Source of the DNA: Tractidigestivibacter sp050946515 | GTDB lineage: Bacteria; Actinomycetota; Coriobacteriia; Coriobacteriales; Atopobiaceae | Assembly (NCBI RefSeq): GCF_050946515.1 | Contig: NZ_JBMNUX010000013.1 | Span: 1 to 64,000, forward strand | Reading direction: 5' to 3' | Length of the DNA: 64,000 nt | Shown here: piece by piece, positions 15,380-24,120 of the stretch | Numbering within the stretch: the first letter of the stretch is position 1 | How the letters are laid out: the number at the start of each line of letters is the position of its first letter | Notes under the pieces: generated by a model | Told to the model about the DNA's origin: nothing | Seen by the model: the letters and a program-made list of their open reading frames with translations, nothing else | The model's database searches: none | Position numbers and translations under genes: made by a program

Positions 15380-16794
15380 TAGCCGATCGCCCCTTCCATT
15401 TCAAGTTTGATGAGGTTGTTCATCTCGACGGCGTACTCCATCGGGAGCTCCTTCGAGACCGGGTTAGCAAAGCCGTTGACTACCATCGTGCGTGCCTCGG
15501 CCTCGGAGCAGCCGCGGCTCATGAGGTAGAGGATCGTGTCGTCGGAGATGCGGCCGATGGTGGCCTCGTGGCCCACGCTTGCTGATGCGTTGCGCACGTC
15601 CATCGCGGGGATGGTGTCGGAGCGGCTGATGTTGTCGAGCATCAGCGACTGGCAGCTGACGGTGCAGCGCGCGTTGTCGGCGTGGCGCCCTACGACCACG
15701 GACGAGCGGAACGTGTTGATGCCGCCGTCCTTGGAGATCGACTTGGTGCTCACCGAGGCGGTGGTGTCGGCGCCGTTCAGGATGACCTTGCAGCCAGTGT
15801 CGAGGTCCTGCGTGGCGCCGGCGAAGGTGATGCCGGTGAACTCGCAGCTCGAGCGGTCGCCCTGAAGGATGGTGGTGGGGTAGAGGTAGGAGACGTGGCT
15901 GCCGAAGCTGCCCGAGACCCACTCCATCTTTGCGTCCGCGCCAACCTTCGCACGCTTGGTGTTCAGGTTGTACATGTTCTTCGACCAGTTCTCGATCGTG
16001 GAGTAGCGCAGGCGCGCGTGGTCCTTCACGTAGAGCTCGACCGCGCCGGCATGCAGGTTGGCCGCGTAGTACTTCGGCGCGGAGCAGCCCTCAATAAAGT
16101 GCAGGTCAGCGCCCGGCTCCACGATGATCAGCGTGTGCTCGAACTGGCCGGCGCCCTGGGCGTTCAGGCGGAAGTAGCTCTGCAGCGGGTAGTCAAGGCT
16201 CACGCCCTCGGGCACGTAGACAAACGAGCCGCCGCTCCAGACCGCGTAGTGCAGCGCGGCGAACTTGTGGTCGGTCATGGGGATGAGCTTGCCGAAGTAC
16301 TCGTGGATGACGGGCTCCCACTTGGGATCGTGCAGCGCGTCCTCGATCGTGGTGTAGACGACGCCCTGCTTGGCGACCTCCTCGCGCATGTTGTGGTAGA
16401 CGATCTCGGAGTCGTACTGGGCGCCCACGCCGGCCAGGCTCTCGCGCTCGGCCTCGGGGATGCCCAGGCGCTCGAAGGTGTCCTTGATGTCTGCGGGCAC
16501 GTCATCCCAGCTCGAGGCCTGCTTGGTCTTGGGCGAGACGTACGTTGAGATATGGTCTAGGTCGAGCCCCGCGATCGACGGTCCCCAGTTTGTGGCCATC
16601 GGGCGGCGGTGGTACTCGTCGAGGGCCTCGAGGCGCATCTGGAGCATCCAGTCAGGCTCGTCCTTCTTTGCGGAAATGGCGCGCACGATGTCCGGCGTCA
16701 GTCCGTCGGCGTAGCGCTCGTATCCCTCCTCGGACTTCGTGAAGTCGTAGAGGGAGCGGTCAACGTCTTTGACCTGGGTCCTCTCTCGGCTCAC
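15379..16794 (-). CDS. sufB: Fe-S assembly protein SufB
   Basis: The 471-residue protein is the cluster-building subunit of SufBC2D. Strongly conserved blocks are present: the YVPEGV and EGCSAP segments, the SIENWSKNMYNLNTKRA region, and the C-terminal LMSRGCSEAEARTMVVNGF. The start is GTG at 16794, whose GTGA overlaps the sufC stop; a much longer open frame upstream is antisense-like sequence over sufC and is not coding. The length matches the family (about 470). Confidence 0.95.
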   Translation of the reverse strand: MSRERTQVKDVDRSLYDFTKSEEGYERYADGLTPDIVRAISAKKDEPDWMLQMRLEALDEYHRRPMATNWGPSIAGLDLDHISTYVSPKTKQASSWDDVPADIKDTFERLGIPEAERESLAGVGAQYDSEIVYHNMREEVAKQGVVYTTIEDALHDPKWEPVIHEYFGKLIPMTDHKFAALHYAVWSGGSFVYVPEGVSLDYPLQSYFRLNAQGAGQFEHTLIIVEPGADLHFIEGCSAPKYYAANLHAGAVELYVKDHARLRYSTIENWSKNMYNLNTKRAKVGADAKMEWVSGSFGSHVSYLYPTTILQGDRSSCEFTGITFAGATQDLDTGCKVILNGADTTASVSTKSISKDGGINTFRSSVVVGRHADNARCTVSCQSLMLDNISRSDTIPAMDVRNASASVGHEATIGRISDDTILYLMSRGCSEAEARTMVVNGFANPVSKELPMEYAVEMNNLIKLEMEGAIG

Positions 16795-17561
16795 TGGGCA
16801 TCGGCCTCCTTGGCAGTGGTCTTCTCGAAGCGCTCGAAGCCGTTCTTGTCGATGTCGTCGATCAGCGACGCGGGGCCCTCGGCGACGAGGTGGCCCTTGA
16901 CCATCACGTGCGTTCGGTCGACGGTCAGGCGCTCGAGGATGCGGGTGTTGTGCGTGATGATGAGCAGCGCGCCGCCCACGTTGTCGCGATAGCTTTGGAT
17001 GCCGCGCGACACGGTTGCCAGCGCGTCGACGTCGAGGCCGGAGTCGGTCTCGTCGAGGATGGCCAGCTTGGGACGAAGCAGCAGCAGCTGGAGCATCTCG
17101 ATCTTCTTCTTCTCGCCGCCCGAGAAGCCCACGTTGAGCTCGCGCATCAGGAAGGACTGGTCGAGCGAGAGCTCGTCGGCGATCTTGCCTACGCGGCGGC
17201 GGAACTCGCGCGCCGTGCACTTGAGCTCGGGGCGCATCTGGCTGATTGAGCGAAGGAAGCTGTAGAGGGGCACGCCGGGCACCTCGACGGGCGCTTGGTA
17301 CGAGAGGAAGATGCCTGCGAGAGAGCGCTTGTCAGGAGTTAGAGAAGTGATGTCCTGGCCATCAAAAGCGATACTGCCTGAGCTGACCTTGTAGGTGGGG
17401 TCGCCCATGATGACGTGGCCGAGCGTCGACTTGCCGGCGCCGTTGGGGCCCATGAGGACATGGGTCTCGCCCGCGCCAACTGCGAGGCTGACGTTATGAA
17501 GGATGGGCTTGTCCTCGGTCCCGGCTGAAACCGAGTTCACCTCGAGAAGCGTATCTGCCAT
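16791..17561 (-). CDS. sufC: Fe-S assembly ATPase SufC
   Basis: This 256-residue ABC-type ATPase without a membrane partner drives conformational change of SufB/SufD. Walker A GPNGAGKS is at residues 38-45, the signature is FSGGEKKK, and Walker B with its D-loop is LAILDETDSGLD, all characteristic of SufC. AAGGAG lies six bases before ATG 17561. A longer in-frame start 20 codons upstream was rejected because it removes this ribosome site. It is the first gene of the suf operon (C-B-D-S-U, Rrf2), an order typical of Gram-positive bacteria. Confidence 0.96.
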   Translation of the reverse strand: MADTLLEVNSVSAGTEDKPILHNVSLAVGAGETHVLMGPNGAGKSTLGHVIMGDPTYKVSSGSIAFDGQDITSLTPDKRSLAGIFLSYQAPVEVPGVPLYSFLRSISQMRPELKCTAREFRRRVGKIADELSLDQSFLMRELNVGFSGGEKKKIEMLQLLLLRPKLAILDETDSGLDVDALATVSRGIQSYRDNVGGALLIITHNTRILERLTVDRTHVMVKGHLVAEGPASLIDDIDKNGFERFEKTTAKEADAQ

Positions 17562-17658
17562 GCTGTACTCCTTGCCAACGAGCGCCGGGTTCTTTTCTAT
17601 GTCGGCGCTTGCTCTTCTCACTTATTACCCACGCAGAGACCGCGGGGCAACCTAATTC

Positions 17659-17686
17659 ATAGTAATTTGTAGGGAATTAAAGGCAA
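17659..17686 (-). promoter_or_regulatory. Possible suf operon promoter
   Basis: On the minus strand a -35-like TTGCCT (17681-17686) and -10-like TACTAT (17659-17664) are separated by 16 bases, about 100 bases before sufC. The spacer and -10 region run from CCTA to TAGG over 23 AT-rich bases (17650-17672), which could be an Rrf2 operator, but the dyad is weak. No gene is seen in the rest of the 17562-17959 gap. Confidence 0.4.
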
Positions 17687-17959
17687 CCCACAATTGGGCG
17701 TTTCTCGCCCCCTTCACAAATTCCTACATGATTGGGGGTATTTATAGGCGGGCCGAGCCAACTGGGGCGGTCCCGCGCCGACCGCGCCGCCTGCCGGAGG
17801 CACCTTGCAATGCTGACCCAAGCATGCTGAAATAGCGCGCGTAGTTGATTGGACCCTGGGAAGTGAGCGCATGGTGACGGGAACGACACTCAAGCACTAG
17901 GTCGGCGGCCGGCTGCCTATCTCTCCGTCCCTTCTCGCTCGATCTATCCAGGAGCTGCC

Positions 17960-19204
17960 ATGTCTTCTGCTCAATCCGACAAAGCGTCTCTCGTGGCGTC
18001 CGAGCGCCGCCTTGTTGCAGCGTCCTTTCTGATCTTTCTCGGCTTCCAGACGACCTACTTCGTCGGCATCATCGGGCTTGTCACTTACGAGCTTGGCGCA
18101 AACGCCTACATCGTCTCCGCTATGGTCGTCATCCTGAACCTGGTGCTGGTGGCTGCGGGTGGGGTTGCCGGAGTGATTGTGGACCGCATAGGACCGCGCA
18201 TCACCATCGCCGCGTCGTGCGCGCTCATGGCCATAGAAGGTTTTCTGCCGTTGGCGCTTCCGATGGGATATCCGCTGCTTCTGACCCTAGCGGTGCTTGA
18301 CGGCGTCGTTGCGGGCGTGGGCGGAGCCGCGCGCGAGGCGTACCCGCGCTTTTTGACCGACGACGCCCGCGAGCTCTTGAAGACCAACAGTTGGATCAAT
18401 ACGGCAAGCAACCTCTCCGTGATTGTGGGACCGACGCTTGGCGGCGCCATCACGCACTTCACGGGGACGAGCCTGTCAGTCTTCTTTGCCATGCCGCTCG
18501 TGGCCGTGCCGGCGGCCATTATCGTGTGGCTGACCCCGGAGCTGCTTGACCTGAGCGCGGTGCGTACTGACGAACAAAGTCGCAGGGAGGAAGCGCGCGG
18601 AGGCTTTTGGCACGAGCTTGCGGCCGGGGTTCGCGCGACCTTCTCGTCGAAAACCCTGGCGGAGATCTTCCTGATCTACTTCCTTGGCTTCTTTGCGTAC
18701 GGGGCGTTCGACTCGCTCGAGTCGATCTTCTATCGCGACGTCCTCAAGGTGGGCAACGAGTGGATGGGCTGGCTTTCTGCGTGCGCCGGCATCGGCGCCA
18801 CGGCGGGGTCGCTTCTTGTCCTGCGCGTGCCGACGCGCAAGCTGAGCGTCCGGATGATCGCCGCGCTGCTTCTTGTGACGGGCATCGGTTCGATGATTTA
18901 TGTCGGGACGTCGAGCGTTGCCGTTGCCGTGGTGGGCCAGCTCATCACCGGGCTCGGCTTTGGCGCGATGCCGCCCGTGAAGAACACGCTCGTGCAGCGC
19001 GACTGCGACCCCTCGGCGATCGGTCGCGTGACTTCCGTGATGCAGGTTGGCGCAAACAGCGCGGGCACGCTTCCGCTTCTGGTTGCGCCTTTCATTGCCG
19101 ATGCCTTTGGCGTGCAGCAGACGCTCTTTGCCGCCTCGGCGCTGGTCGCGCTCATCGCGGCGGTGTTCGTGTGGATTTCTGGGCGAGGTGGCAAGCGCGC
19201 CTAG
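17960..19204 (+). CDS. Major facilitator superfamily transporter
   Basis: The 414-residue protein has about twelve hydrophobic segments in two halves separated by a charged loop near residues 195-215 (DEQSRREEARGG). The VDRIGPRITI stretch after the second helix is the MFS motif A position. The overall look is that of an exporter of the MFS_3/enterobactin-exporter-like kind, but the substrate cannot be told. CAGGAG lies seven bases before the ATG. Its stop codon overlaps by three bases the stop of a tiny convergent ORF. Confidence 0.9.
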   Translation: MSSAQSDKASLVASERRLVAASFLIFLGFQTTYFVGIIGLVTYELGANAYIVSAMVVILNLVLVAAGGVAGVIVDRIGPRITIAASCALMAIEGFLPLALPMGYPLLLTLAVLDGVVAGVGGAAREAYPRFLTDDARELLKTNSWINTASNLSVIVGPTLGGAITHFTGTSLSVFFAMPLVAVPAAIIVWLTPELLDLSAVRTDEQSRREEARGGFWHELAAGVRATFSSKTLAEIFLIYFLGFFAYGAFDSLESIFYRDVLKVGNEWMGWLSACAGIGATAGSLLVLRVPTRKLSVRMIAALLLVTGIGSMIYVGTSSVAVAVVGQLITGLGFGAMPPVKNTLVQRDCDPSAIGRVTSVMQVGANSAGTLPLLVAPFIADAFGVQQTLFAASALVALIAAVFVWISGRGGKRA

Positions 19205-19317
19205 CGGCGGTTTTCCCGTCGCCGACGGCGAGGCTTGCCATCGTCGAGAAGCACGACGAGGCTCAGAACGACCGTGAGCATGGCAAAGAAGAGCTGCTTC
19301 AAGATCATGTCTTGCAC
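19201..19317 (-). CDS. Tiny membrane protein (38 aa), unknown
   Basis: A GTG at 19317 opens a 38-codon frame encoding one hydrophobic helix (QLFFAMLTVVLSLVVLL) followed by a strongly basic tail (KPRRRRRENRR), which predicts an N-out/C-in single-span protein. An AAGGAGG, located in the end of the preceding small ORF, lies nine bases before the GTG, so the two are probably translated as a pair. The stop overlaps the MFS gene stop by three bases. I do not recognise a family; the size suits an accessory peptide of a membrane complex. Confidence 0.5.
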   Translation of the reverse strand: MQDMILKQLFFAMLTVVLSLVVLLDDGKPRRRRRENRR

Positions 19318-19321
19318 GGTC

Positions 19322-19405
19322 TTAGGCCTCCTTGCCAGCGAAGGCGCAGGCGGCCATGAGAGCCATAACGAAGGTCATTGCGATGATTGAGACGATGCCG
19401 GTCAT
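19322..19405 (-). CDS. Tiny membrane protein (27 aa), unknown
   Basis: An ATG at 19405 preceded by GAAAGGGG opens a 27-codon frame with one hydrophobic segment (IVSIIAMTFVMALMAACAF) ending in GKEA. Its last codons supply the ribosome site of the next tiny ORF four bases downstream. The size and shape recall KdpF-type peptides, but no Kdp genes are present. The two form a small minus-strand unit facing the MFS gene. Support is from ribosome sites and helix-like composition only. Confidence 0.5.
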   Translation of the reverse strand: MTGIVSIIAMTFVMALMAACAFAGKEA

Positions 19406-19680
19406 GTTGTGCCCCTTTCCGATTGGACGCTCCGCGTCCTGTTCTTGACGACTCAATGCTCTCAGTTGGGGCTCTGACCTGCCATCGAACTGGCTTACCC
19501 GTACCTTACGCTTTGGTAAGAATTGGATGATGAAGCGCCCAATGGATGCGGAAACTGCCACCGTTCGCGCCAATGGCGGCAACGCAGCGTTTGGAAACAC
19601 TCGCGCGGGCAATAATAAACAGTGGTCTGTTGGCGGCGCCGCAAAAGGTGCGGTGCCTGAAATGGAAGGGACTTGGTTTT

Positions 19681-20841
19681 ATGGTCAACCGCTTCGTCCT
19701 GAACAGCATCTCGTACCATGGCAAGGGCGCAATCAAGGAGATTCCGGGCGAGCTCACTCGGCGTGGCTACAAGAACGCCTTCGTCTGCTCAGACCCCGAC
19801 CTCGTGAAGTTTGGCGTCACCAAGAAGGTCACCGACCTGCTTGACCAGGCGGGCATCGCCTACACGCTTTACTCCGAGATCAAGCCCAACCCCACGATAA
19901 AGAATGTTCAGGACGGCGTCGCCGCAATCAAGGCAGCTGGGTCTGACTGCATCGTGGCCATCGGTGGCGGCTCGTCTATGGACACCGCGAAGGCCATCGG
20001 CATCATCAACGAGAACCCTGAGTTCGCTGACGTGCGCTCGCTTGAGGGCGTGGCCGACACCAAGAAGCATGCCACCTTTACCATCGCCGTTCCGACGACC
20101 GCCGGCACCGCAGCAGAGGTCACCATCAACTACGTGATCACCGACCCCGAGAAGGTCCGCAAGTTCGTGTGCGTTGACACCAACGACATCCCTGAGGTTG
20201 CCGTCGTCGACCCCGACATGATGGCAAGCATGCCCGCCGGCCTTACCGCAGCTACCGGCATGGATGCGCTTACGCACGCCATCGAGGGCTACACCACCAA
20301 GGGCGCCTGGGAGCTCTCAGACATGTTCCACTACGAGGCCATCAACCTGATCTCGCACAACCTCCGCGACGCCTACGCAGAGGCAAAGAGCGGCAATCCC
20401 GGCTCTGGCCGCGAGCAGATGGCGCTTGGTCAGTACATCGCCGGCATGGGCTTCTCTAACGTGGGCCTGGGCATTGACCACTCCATGGCGCACACGCTCT
20501 CCGCGCACTATGACACCCCGCATGGCGTTGCCTGCGCAATGCTGCTGCCGATCTCGATGGAGTTCAACAAGCCGGTCGTCGCTGAGCGCCAGGCCAAGAT
20601 TGCAGAGGCTATGGGCGTCGACACCACGGGCATGAGCACCGACGCTGCCGCCGACGCCGCAATCGACGCTGTGCGCCAGCTCTCCGCCGACGTCAACATC
20701 CCCAAGACCTGCGACGGACTCGTCGAGGCCGACCTTGACCAGCTGGCAACCGATGCGCTGAACGACGCCTGCTATCCGGGCAACCCGCGCGAGGCCACGC
20801 ACGATCAGGTCGTCGAGCTGTTCCGCAAAATCATGGCGTAA
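19681..20841 (+). CDS. fucO: Iron-containing alcohol dehydrogenase (lactaldehyde reductase-like)
   Basis: The 386-residue NAD(P)-dependent group III alcohol dehydrogenase shows the GGGSSMDTAKA nucleotide-binding block (95-105) and the iron ligands Asp195, His199, His267 and His281 in MDALTHAIEGY and DHSMAHTLSAHYDTPHG. Overall it is most like FucO (L-lactaldehyde/propanediol oxidoreductase), but related enzymes act on ethanol, butanol or glycerol, so the substrate is uncertain. GAAGGGA lies before the ATG at 19681; the longer upstream frame has no ribosome site. The gene is monocistronic and ends at a strong terminator. Confidence 0.9.
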   Translation: MVNRFVLNSISYHGKGAIKEIPGELTRRGYKNAFVCSDPDLVKFGVTKKVTDLLDQAGIAYTLYSEIKPNPTIKNVQDGVAAIKAAGSDCIVAIGGGSSMDTAKAIGIINENPEFADVRSLEGVADTKKHATFTIAVPTTAGTAAEVTINYVITDPEKVRKFVCVDTNDIPEVAVVDPDMMASMPAGLTAATGMDALTHAIEGYTTKGAWELSDMFHYEAINLISHNLRDAYAEAKSGNPGSGREQMALGQYIAGMGFSNVGLGIDHSMAHTLSAHYDTPHGVACAMLLPISMEFNKPVVAERQAKIAEAMGVDTTGMSTDAAADAAIDAVRQLSADVNIPKTCDGLVEADLDQLATDALNDACYPGNPREATHDQVVELFRKIMA

Positions 20842-20881
20842 CAAGCGCGACCGAACCAGCGCCACTATTAATGACAAACAG

Positions 20882-20913
20882 GGGAGGGGCCTTTGCGCGG
20901 CCTCTCCCTTTTT
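20882..20913 (+). terminator. Intrinsic terminator after the fucO-like gene
   Basis: A 10-bp stem (GGGAGGGGCC/GGCCTCTCCC, one G-T pair) with a 7-base loop is followed by TTTTT, 40 bases after the stop codon. Confidence 0.92.
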
Positions 20914-20958
20914 CTGCATGGCGTTGGCGTCGATTCTTCGGATTGCCGGCTGGTCCTT

Positions 20959-21208
20959 GGGCCGAACTCGCCTTAGTGCGAGTTTGCGGCGGGCTTATGC
21001 ACCGAACTCGCCTTAGTGCAGACGTTGTTTGGGGGTCATAGCGGGACATCAAGCTCTTACTTAGTTGCTTACCGCCTCTACCTGCGGAAACGCAAAGCCG
21101 CGCCAGCGCGTCACGCGCTGGCGCGGCTTTAGCTCGTGAGAGGGCCTGCACTAAGGCGAGTTCGGCCCAAATGAGATGCCAAAGTCTGCACTAAGGCGAG
21201 TTCGGTGC
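20959..21208. repeat. Four-copy interleaved inverted repeat around a hairpin
   Basis: An 18-base core (CCGAACTCGCCTTAGTGC) occurs twice on the plus strand (20959-20979 and 20999-21023) and twice inverted (21148-21168 and 21184-21208). The first and third copies match over 21 bases and the second and fourth over 25 bases, so the pairs interleave rather than nest. A 17-bp perfect hairpin lies in the middle. The gap between the fucO-like and HAD genes holds nothing else that I can see. Confidence 0.85.
21094..21130. terminator. Perfect 17-bp hairpin, bidirectional terminator
   Basis: AAAGCCGCGCCAGCGCG is followed by TCA and its exact complement, ending in TTT on either strand. It lies between convergent genes and probably stops transcripts of the HAD gene on the minus strand and read-through from the plus strand. 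Confidence 0.75.
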
Positions 21209-21230
21209 AACGGGCGGCGCCCCCGGCGTC

Positions 21231-22064
21231 TTATTTGCCGAAAGACGGCTGCACAAACTTTTCCACAACCTCAGCCAGGATGCCGTCGTCGCAGGTGGAG
21301 TGCGCAAAATAGTCGGCGCGCTCGCCAAGTCCGTCGACAGCGTTTGCCACGGCGACTCCTACGCCCGCTGCGCGCACCATGCTTTCGTCGTTTGCGGCGT
21401 CTCCGCAGGCAATCGTGTCGGTCATGTCGATTCCCAGTAGCTTTGCGAGCGTCCTAAGGCCGCTGCCTTTGTTGACGCCCTCAGGAACAAACTCCAAATA
21501 GCGTCCGCTGCTGAAGGTGACGTCGCAGCCCTGTTTGATTTCCGATGGCATGGACGAGTCGATAGCGCGTAGCTTCTCGGAGCCGTTGGGGATGCAGTAG
21601 AGGATCTTGGCAAGAGGGACGTCGCGCAAAAACTCGATCGAAGGGGTCTTGAGCGGCTCGTAGGCCATGTGTCCGTTGAGATAGCGCTCCTCGAGGGGCT
21701 GCAGTGCCCAAGTCCATACCTTTCCTGCAAGCTCGTAGACATGCATGCTCACAGGCTGGGTCAGCCCATATGCAAACAGCTGCGCCACGCGATCGAACGG
21801 CAGCGAGTTTTTGACCAGCGGCTCCTCGTCTCCGATGCGGTTGACGCAGCCGCCGTTGTAGCTGATGAGGTACGAGCCGTCGAGCAGCTCGAAGGGGACG
21901 CTTTCCAGCGACTCCATGACCGAGACGTAGCTCCGTCCGGATGCGGGAACGAAGAGGCATCCTAGCTCGCGCATCTTTCGAATGGCGTCAATGTTTGCCT
22001 GCGGGACCTTGTGCGAGTGGTCGAGCAGGGTTTGGTCCATGTCGCTGGCGACGATTCTGAACAT
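21231..22064 (-). CDS. Cof-type HAD-IIB family hydrolase
   Basis: The 277-residue phosphatase has HAD motif I DMDQTLLD (8-15), motif II as the Ser in PASGRSY, motif III Lys in the NKGSGL block, and motif IV GDAANDESM, with the large IIB cap domain between. Members dephosphorylate sugar phosphates, FMN or pyridoxal phosphate, and the specific substrate is not predictable. GGAGG lies before ATG 22064. It appears to be a single gene ending at the 17-bp hairpin. Confidence 0.9.
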   Translation of the reverse strand: MFRIVASDMDQTLLDHSHKVPQANIDAIRKMRELGCLFVPASGRSYVSVMESLESVPFELLDGSYLISYNGGCVNRIGDEEPLVKNSLPFDRVAQLFAYGLTQPVSMHVYELAGKVWTWALQPLEERYLNGHMAYEPLKTPSIEFLRDVPLAKILYCIPNGSEKLRAIDSSMPSEIKQGCDVTFSSGRYLEFVPEGVNKGSGLRTLAKLLGIDMTDTIACGDAANDESMVRAAGVGVAVANAVDGLGERADYFAHSTCDDGILAEVVEKFVQPSFGK

Positions 22065-22303
22065 TGATCCTCCGATGTGCTTGCATGTTGGGCGTATTGC
22101 TGACGAGGCGCCTGGGAGGCTGCCTGGCCGCTTGCTAGCTCAATCCTAGCGTAGCTAGCTCCCGCCGTGACGGAGCACGGCGCGTGCCGCAGCTCCGCGG
22201 CACACAATGTTGCGCCTGCGTCTCGGCGGGCACTGCCACGTGCGTGGACGTCCTAACCTGACTTAGAATGTGAAGCCGTGATTTCATACGAGAGGGGAGA
22301 GCC

Positions 22304-22624
22304 ATGGCCCTGACCAGAGAAGATGTCGCGGGGATTGCGGACTACGCCCGCATTGCCCTGACTGACGAAGAGCTCGACGAAATGACGTCCTACATGAACG
22401 ACGCCATCGACTTGCTCCAACCTATCCGCGAGTACGACCTCGAGGGAGTCGAGCCCACGTTCCATCCCATTGGAGACCTCTCCAACGTGATGGGCGAGGA
22501 CGTCATAGACGACTCCGACCGCGCGCTGCCCATCGACGTCGCGCTCAAGAACGCTCCCTCGGCGCGTGACCGCTACTTCCGCGTGCCGTCGATCCTCGGC
22601 GATGAAGAGGGGGGCGATCGCTAA
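22304..22624 (+). CDS. gatC: Asp-tRNA(Asn)/Glu-tRNA(Gln) amidotransferase subunit C
   Basis: The 106-residue subunit stabilises GatA in the GatCAB complex. The family pattern is visible: N-terminal LTREDVAGIADYARIALTDEE, central EPTFHP segment, and the RDRYFRVPSIL C-terminal block. GGGGAGAG lies just before ATG 22304. Its stop overlaps the gatA start (TAATG), as is usual for gatCAB operons. Confidence 0.95.
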   Translation: MALTREDVAGIADYARIALTDEELDEMTSYMNDAIDLLQPIREYDLEGVEPTFHPIGDLSNVMGEDVIDDSDRALPIDVALKNAPSARDRYFRVPSILGDEEGGDR

Positions 22625-24120
22625 TGGCAAACTTCGACGCGATGTCTGCCGCGCAGATCGCCGCTGGCGTCGCAAACGGCGACTTCACGGCCACCGAGGT
22701 CGCCAAGGCCTCGCTTGACGCAATCGACAAGCGCGAGGGCGACGTCCAGGCGTTCCTGCAGGTCTCTCCGGAGCTGGCGCTCGATGCTGCCGCCGCAACG
22801 GATGCCGCGCGCGAGAAGGGCGAGAAGCTCGGCCCCCTCGCCGGCGTGCCCGTGGCCTTCAAGGACAACATGCACCTCGTGGGCACGCGCACGACCTGCG
22901 CCTCGCGCATGCTCGAGAACTACGAGTCGGTCTTCACGGCCACCTGCGTCAAGCGCATGCTGGACGCAGGGGCAACGCCCATGGGCAAGACCAACATGGA
23001 CGAGTTCGCCTTTGGCTCTTCGACCGAGACCAGCTACTTCCACCGTACGAACAACCCCTGGGACACCGAGCGCGTGCCGGGCGGCTCGTCGGGCGGCTCG
23101 GCTGCGGCGGTCGCAGCGGGAGAGGTCACCATCAGCCTGGGCTCCGACACGGGAGGCTCCATCCGCCAGCCGGCGAGCCTGTGCGGGGTCGTGGGATTGA
23201 AGCCCACTTACGGCGCGGTCAGCCGCTACGGCGTCGTGGCCTTCGGCAGCTCGCTCGACCAGGTGGGTCCCTTCGGCCGGAGCGTGGCGGACGTCGCGCT
23301 GGCGATGAACGCGCTGACCGGCCCCGGTCGCGACCCGCTTGACTCCACGAGCCAAGACTGCCCGGTCGACTTCCTCGAGCACCTCGAGGACCCCATCGAG
23401 GGCAAGACCGTGGGCGTCGTCCCCGAGCTCATGGACATCGCCGGTCTCTCGGACGAGGAGCGCGCCGCGCTTGACCGTGCCCGCGCCACTTTTGAGGACC
23501 AGGGCGCCAAGATCGTGGAGGTCAGCCTCCCCAACATCAAGAGCGCAATTGCCGCTTACTACGTGATCGCCCCCTGCGAGGCCTTCTCCAACCTCGCGCG
23601 CTTCGACGGCGTGCGCTACGGCTACCAGGAGCCGGGCTGCTCGACGCTCGCCGAGCAGACGAGCAAGTCGCGCGCGAAGGGCTTTGGCGAGGAGGCCAAG
23701 CGCCGCCAGATGCTGGGCGCATACCTGCTCTCCTCGGGCGTCTACGACAAGTACTACTATCCCGCGCAGCAGGTGCGCACCCTCATCACGCAGGACTACG
23801 TGCACGCCTTCGAGCAGTGCGACGTGATTCTCATGCCGGCGACCCCGCGCACGGCGTTCAAGTTTGGCGAGATCTCGGACCCCACGCAGATGTATGCGTC
23901 CGACATGTTCACGATTTCGAACAACATCTGCGGAAACGGCGGCATCTCGGTGCCGCTGGGGCTGGGCAAAGACTCGGGCCTCCCCGTGTCGGCGCAGCTC
24001 CAGGGCCCTGCCTTCTCGGATCGCAAGCTTCTGCAGTTTGCCCGCGCCCTCGAGCGCGGGGCTGGCGCCACGGGCGTCGTCGCGCCCGACTTTGCGGGGA
24101 AGGGAGGTGAGCTTGCATGA
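22624..24120 (+). CDS. gatA: Asp-tRNA(Asn)/Glu-tRNA(Gln) amidotransferase subunit A
   Basis: The 498-residue amidase subunit releases ammonia from glutamine for tRNA-dependent amidation. The catalytic triad is visible as Lys80 (VAFKDN), cis-Ser155 in the GGSSGGSAAA loop and nucleophile Ser179 in SDTGGSI. The gene overlaps gatC by one base and gatB by four, so the complex is made stoichiometrically. The presence of GatCAB suggests that the organism makes Gln-tRNA and/or Asn-tRNA by the indirect route. Confidence 0.97.
   Translation: MANFDAMSAAQIAAGVANGDFTATEVAKASLDAIDKREGDVQAFLQVSPELALDAAAATDAAREKGEKLGPLAGVPVAFKDNMHLVGTRTTCASRMLENYESVFTATCVKRMLDAGATPMGKTNMDEFAFGSSTETSYFHRTNNPWDTERVPGGSSGGSAAAVAAGEVTISLGSDTGGSIRQPASLCGVVGLKPTYGAVSRYGVVAFGSSLDQVGPFGRSVADVALAMNALTGPGRDPLDSTSQDCPVDFLEHLEDPIEGKTVGVVPELMDIAGLSDEERAALDRARATFEDQGAKIVEVSLPNIKSAIAAYYVIAPCEAFSNLARFDGVRYGYQEPGCSTLAEQTSKSRAKGFGEEAKRRQMLGAYLLSSGVYDKYYYPAQQVRTLITQDYVHAFEQCDVILMPATPRTAFKFGEISDPTQMYASDMFTISNNICGNGGISVPLGLGKDSGLPVSAQLQGPAFSDRKLLQFARALERGAGATGVVAPDFAGKGGELA

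Noticed and set aside
16795..17220. Long N-terminal extension of sufB.
   Set aside because: It runs antisense-like through sufC in another frame; the GTGA overlap at 16791-16794 and family length give the true start.
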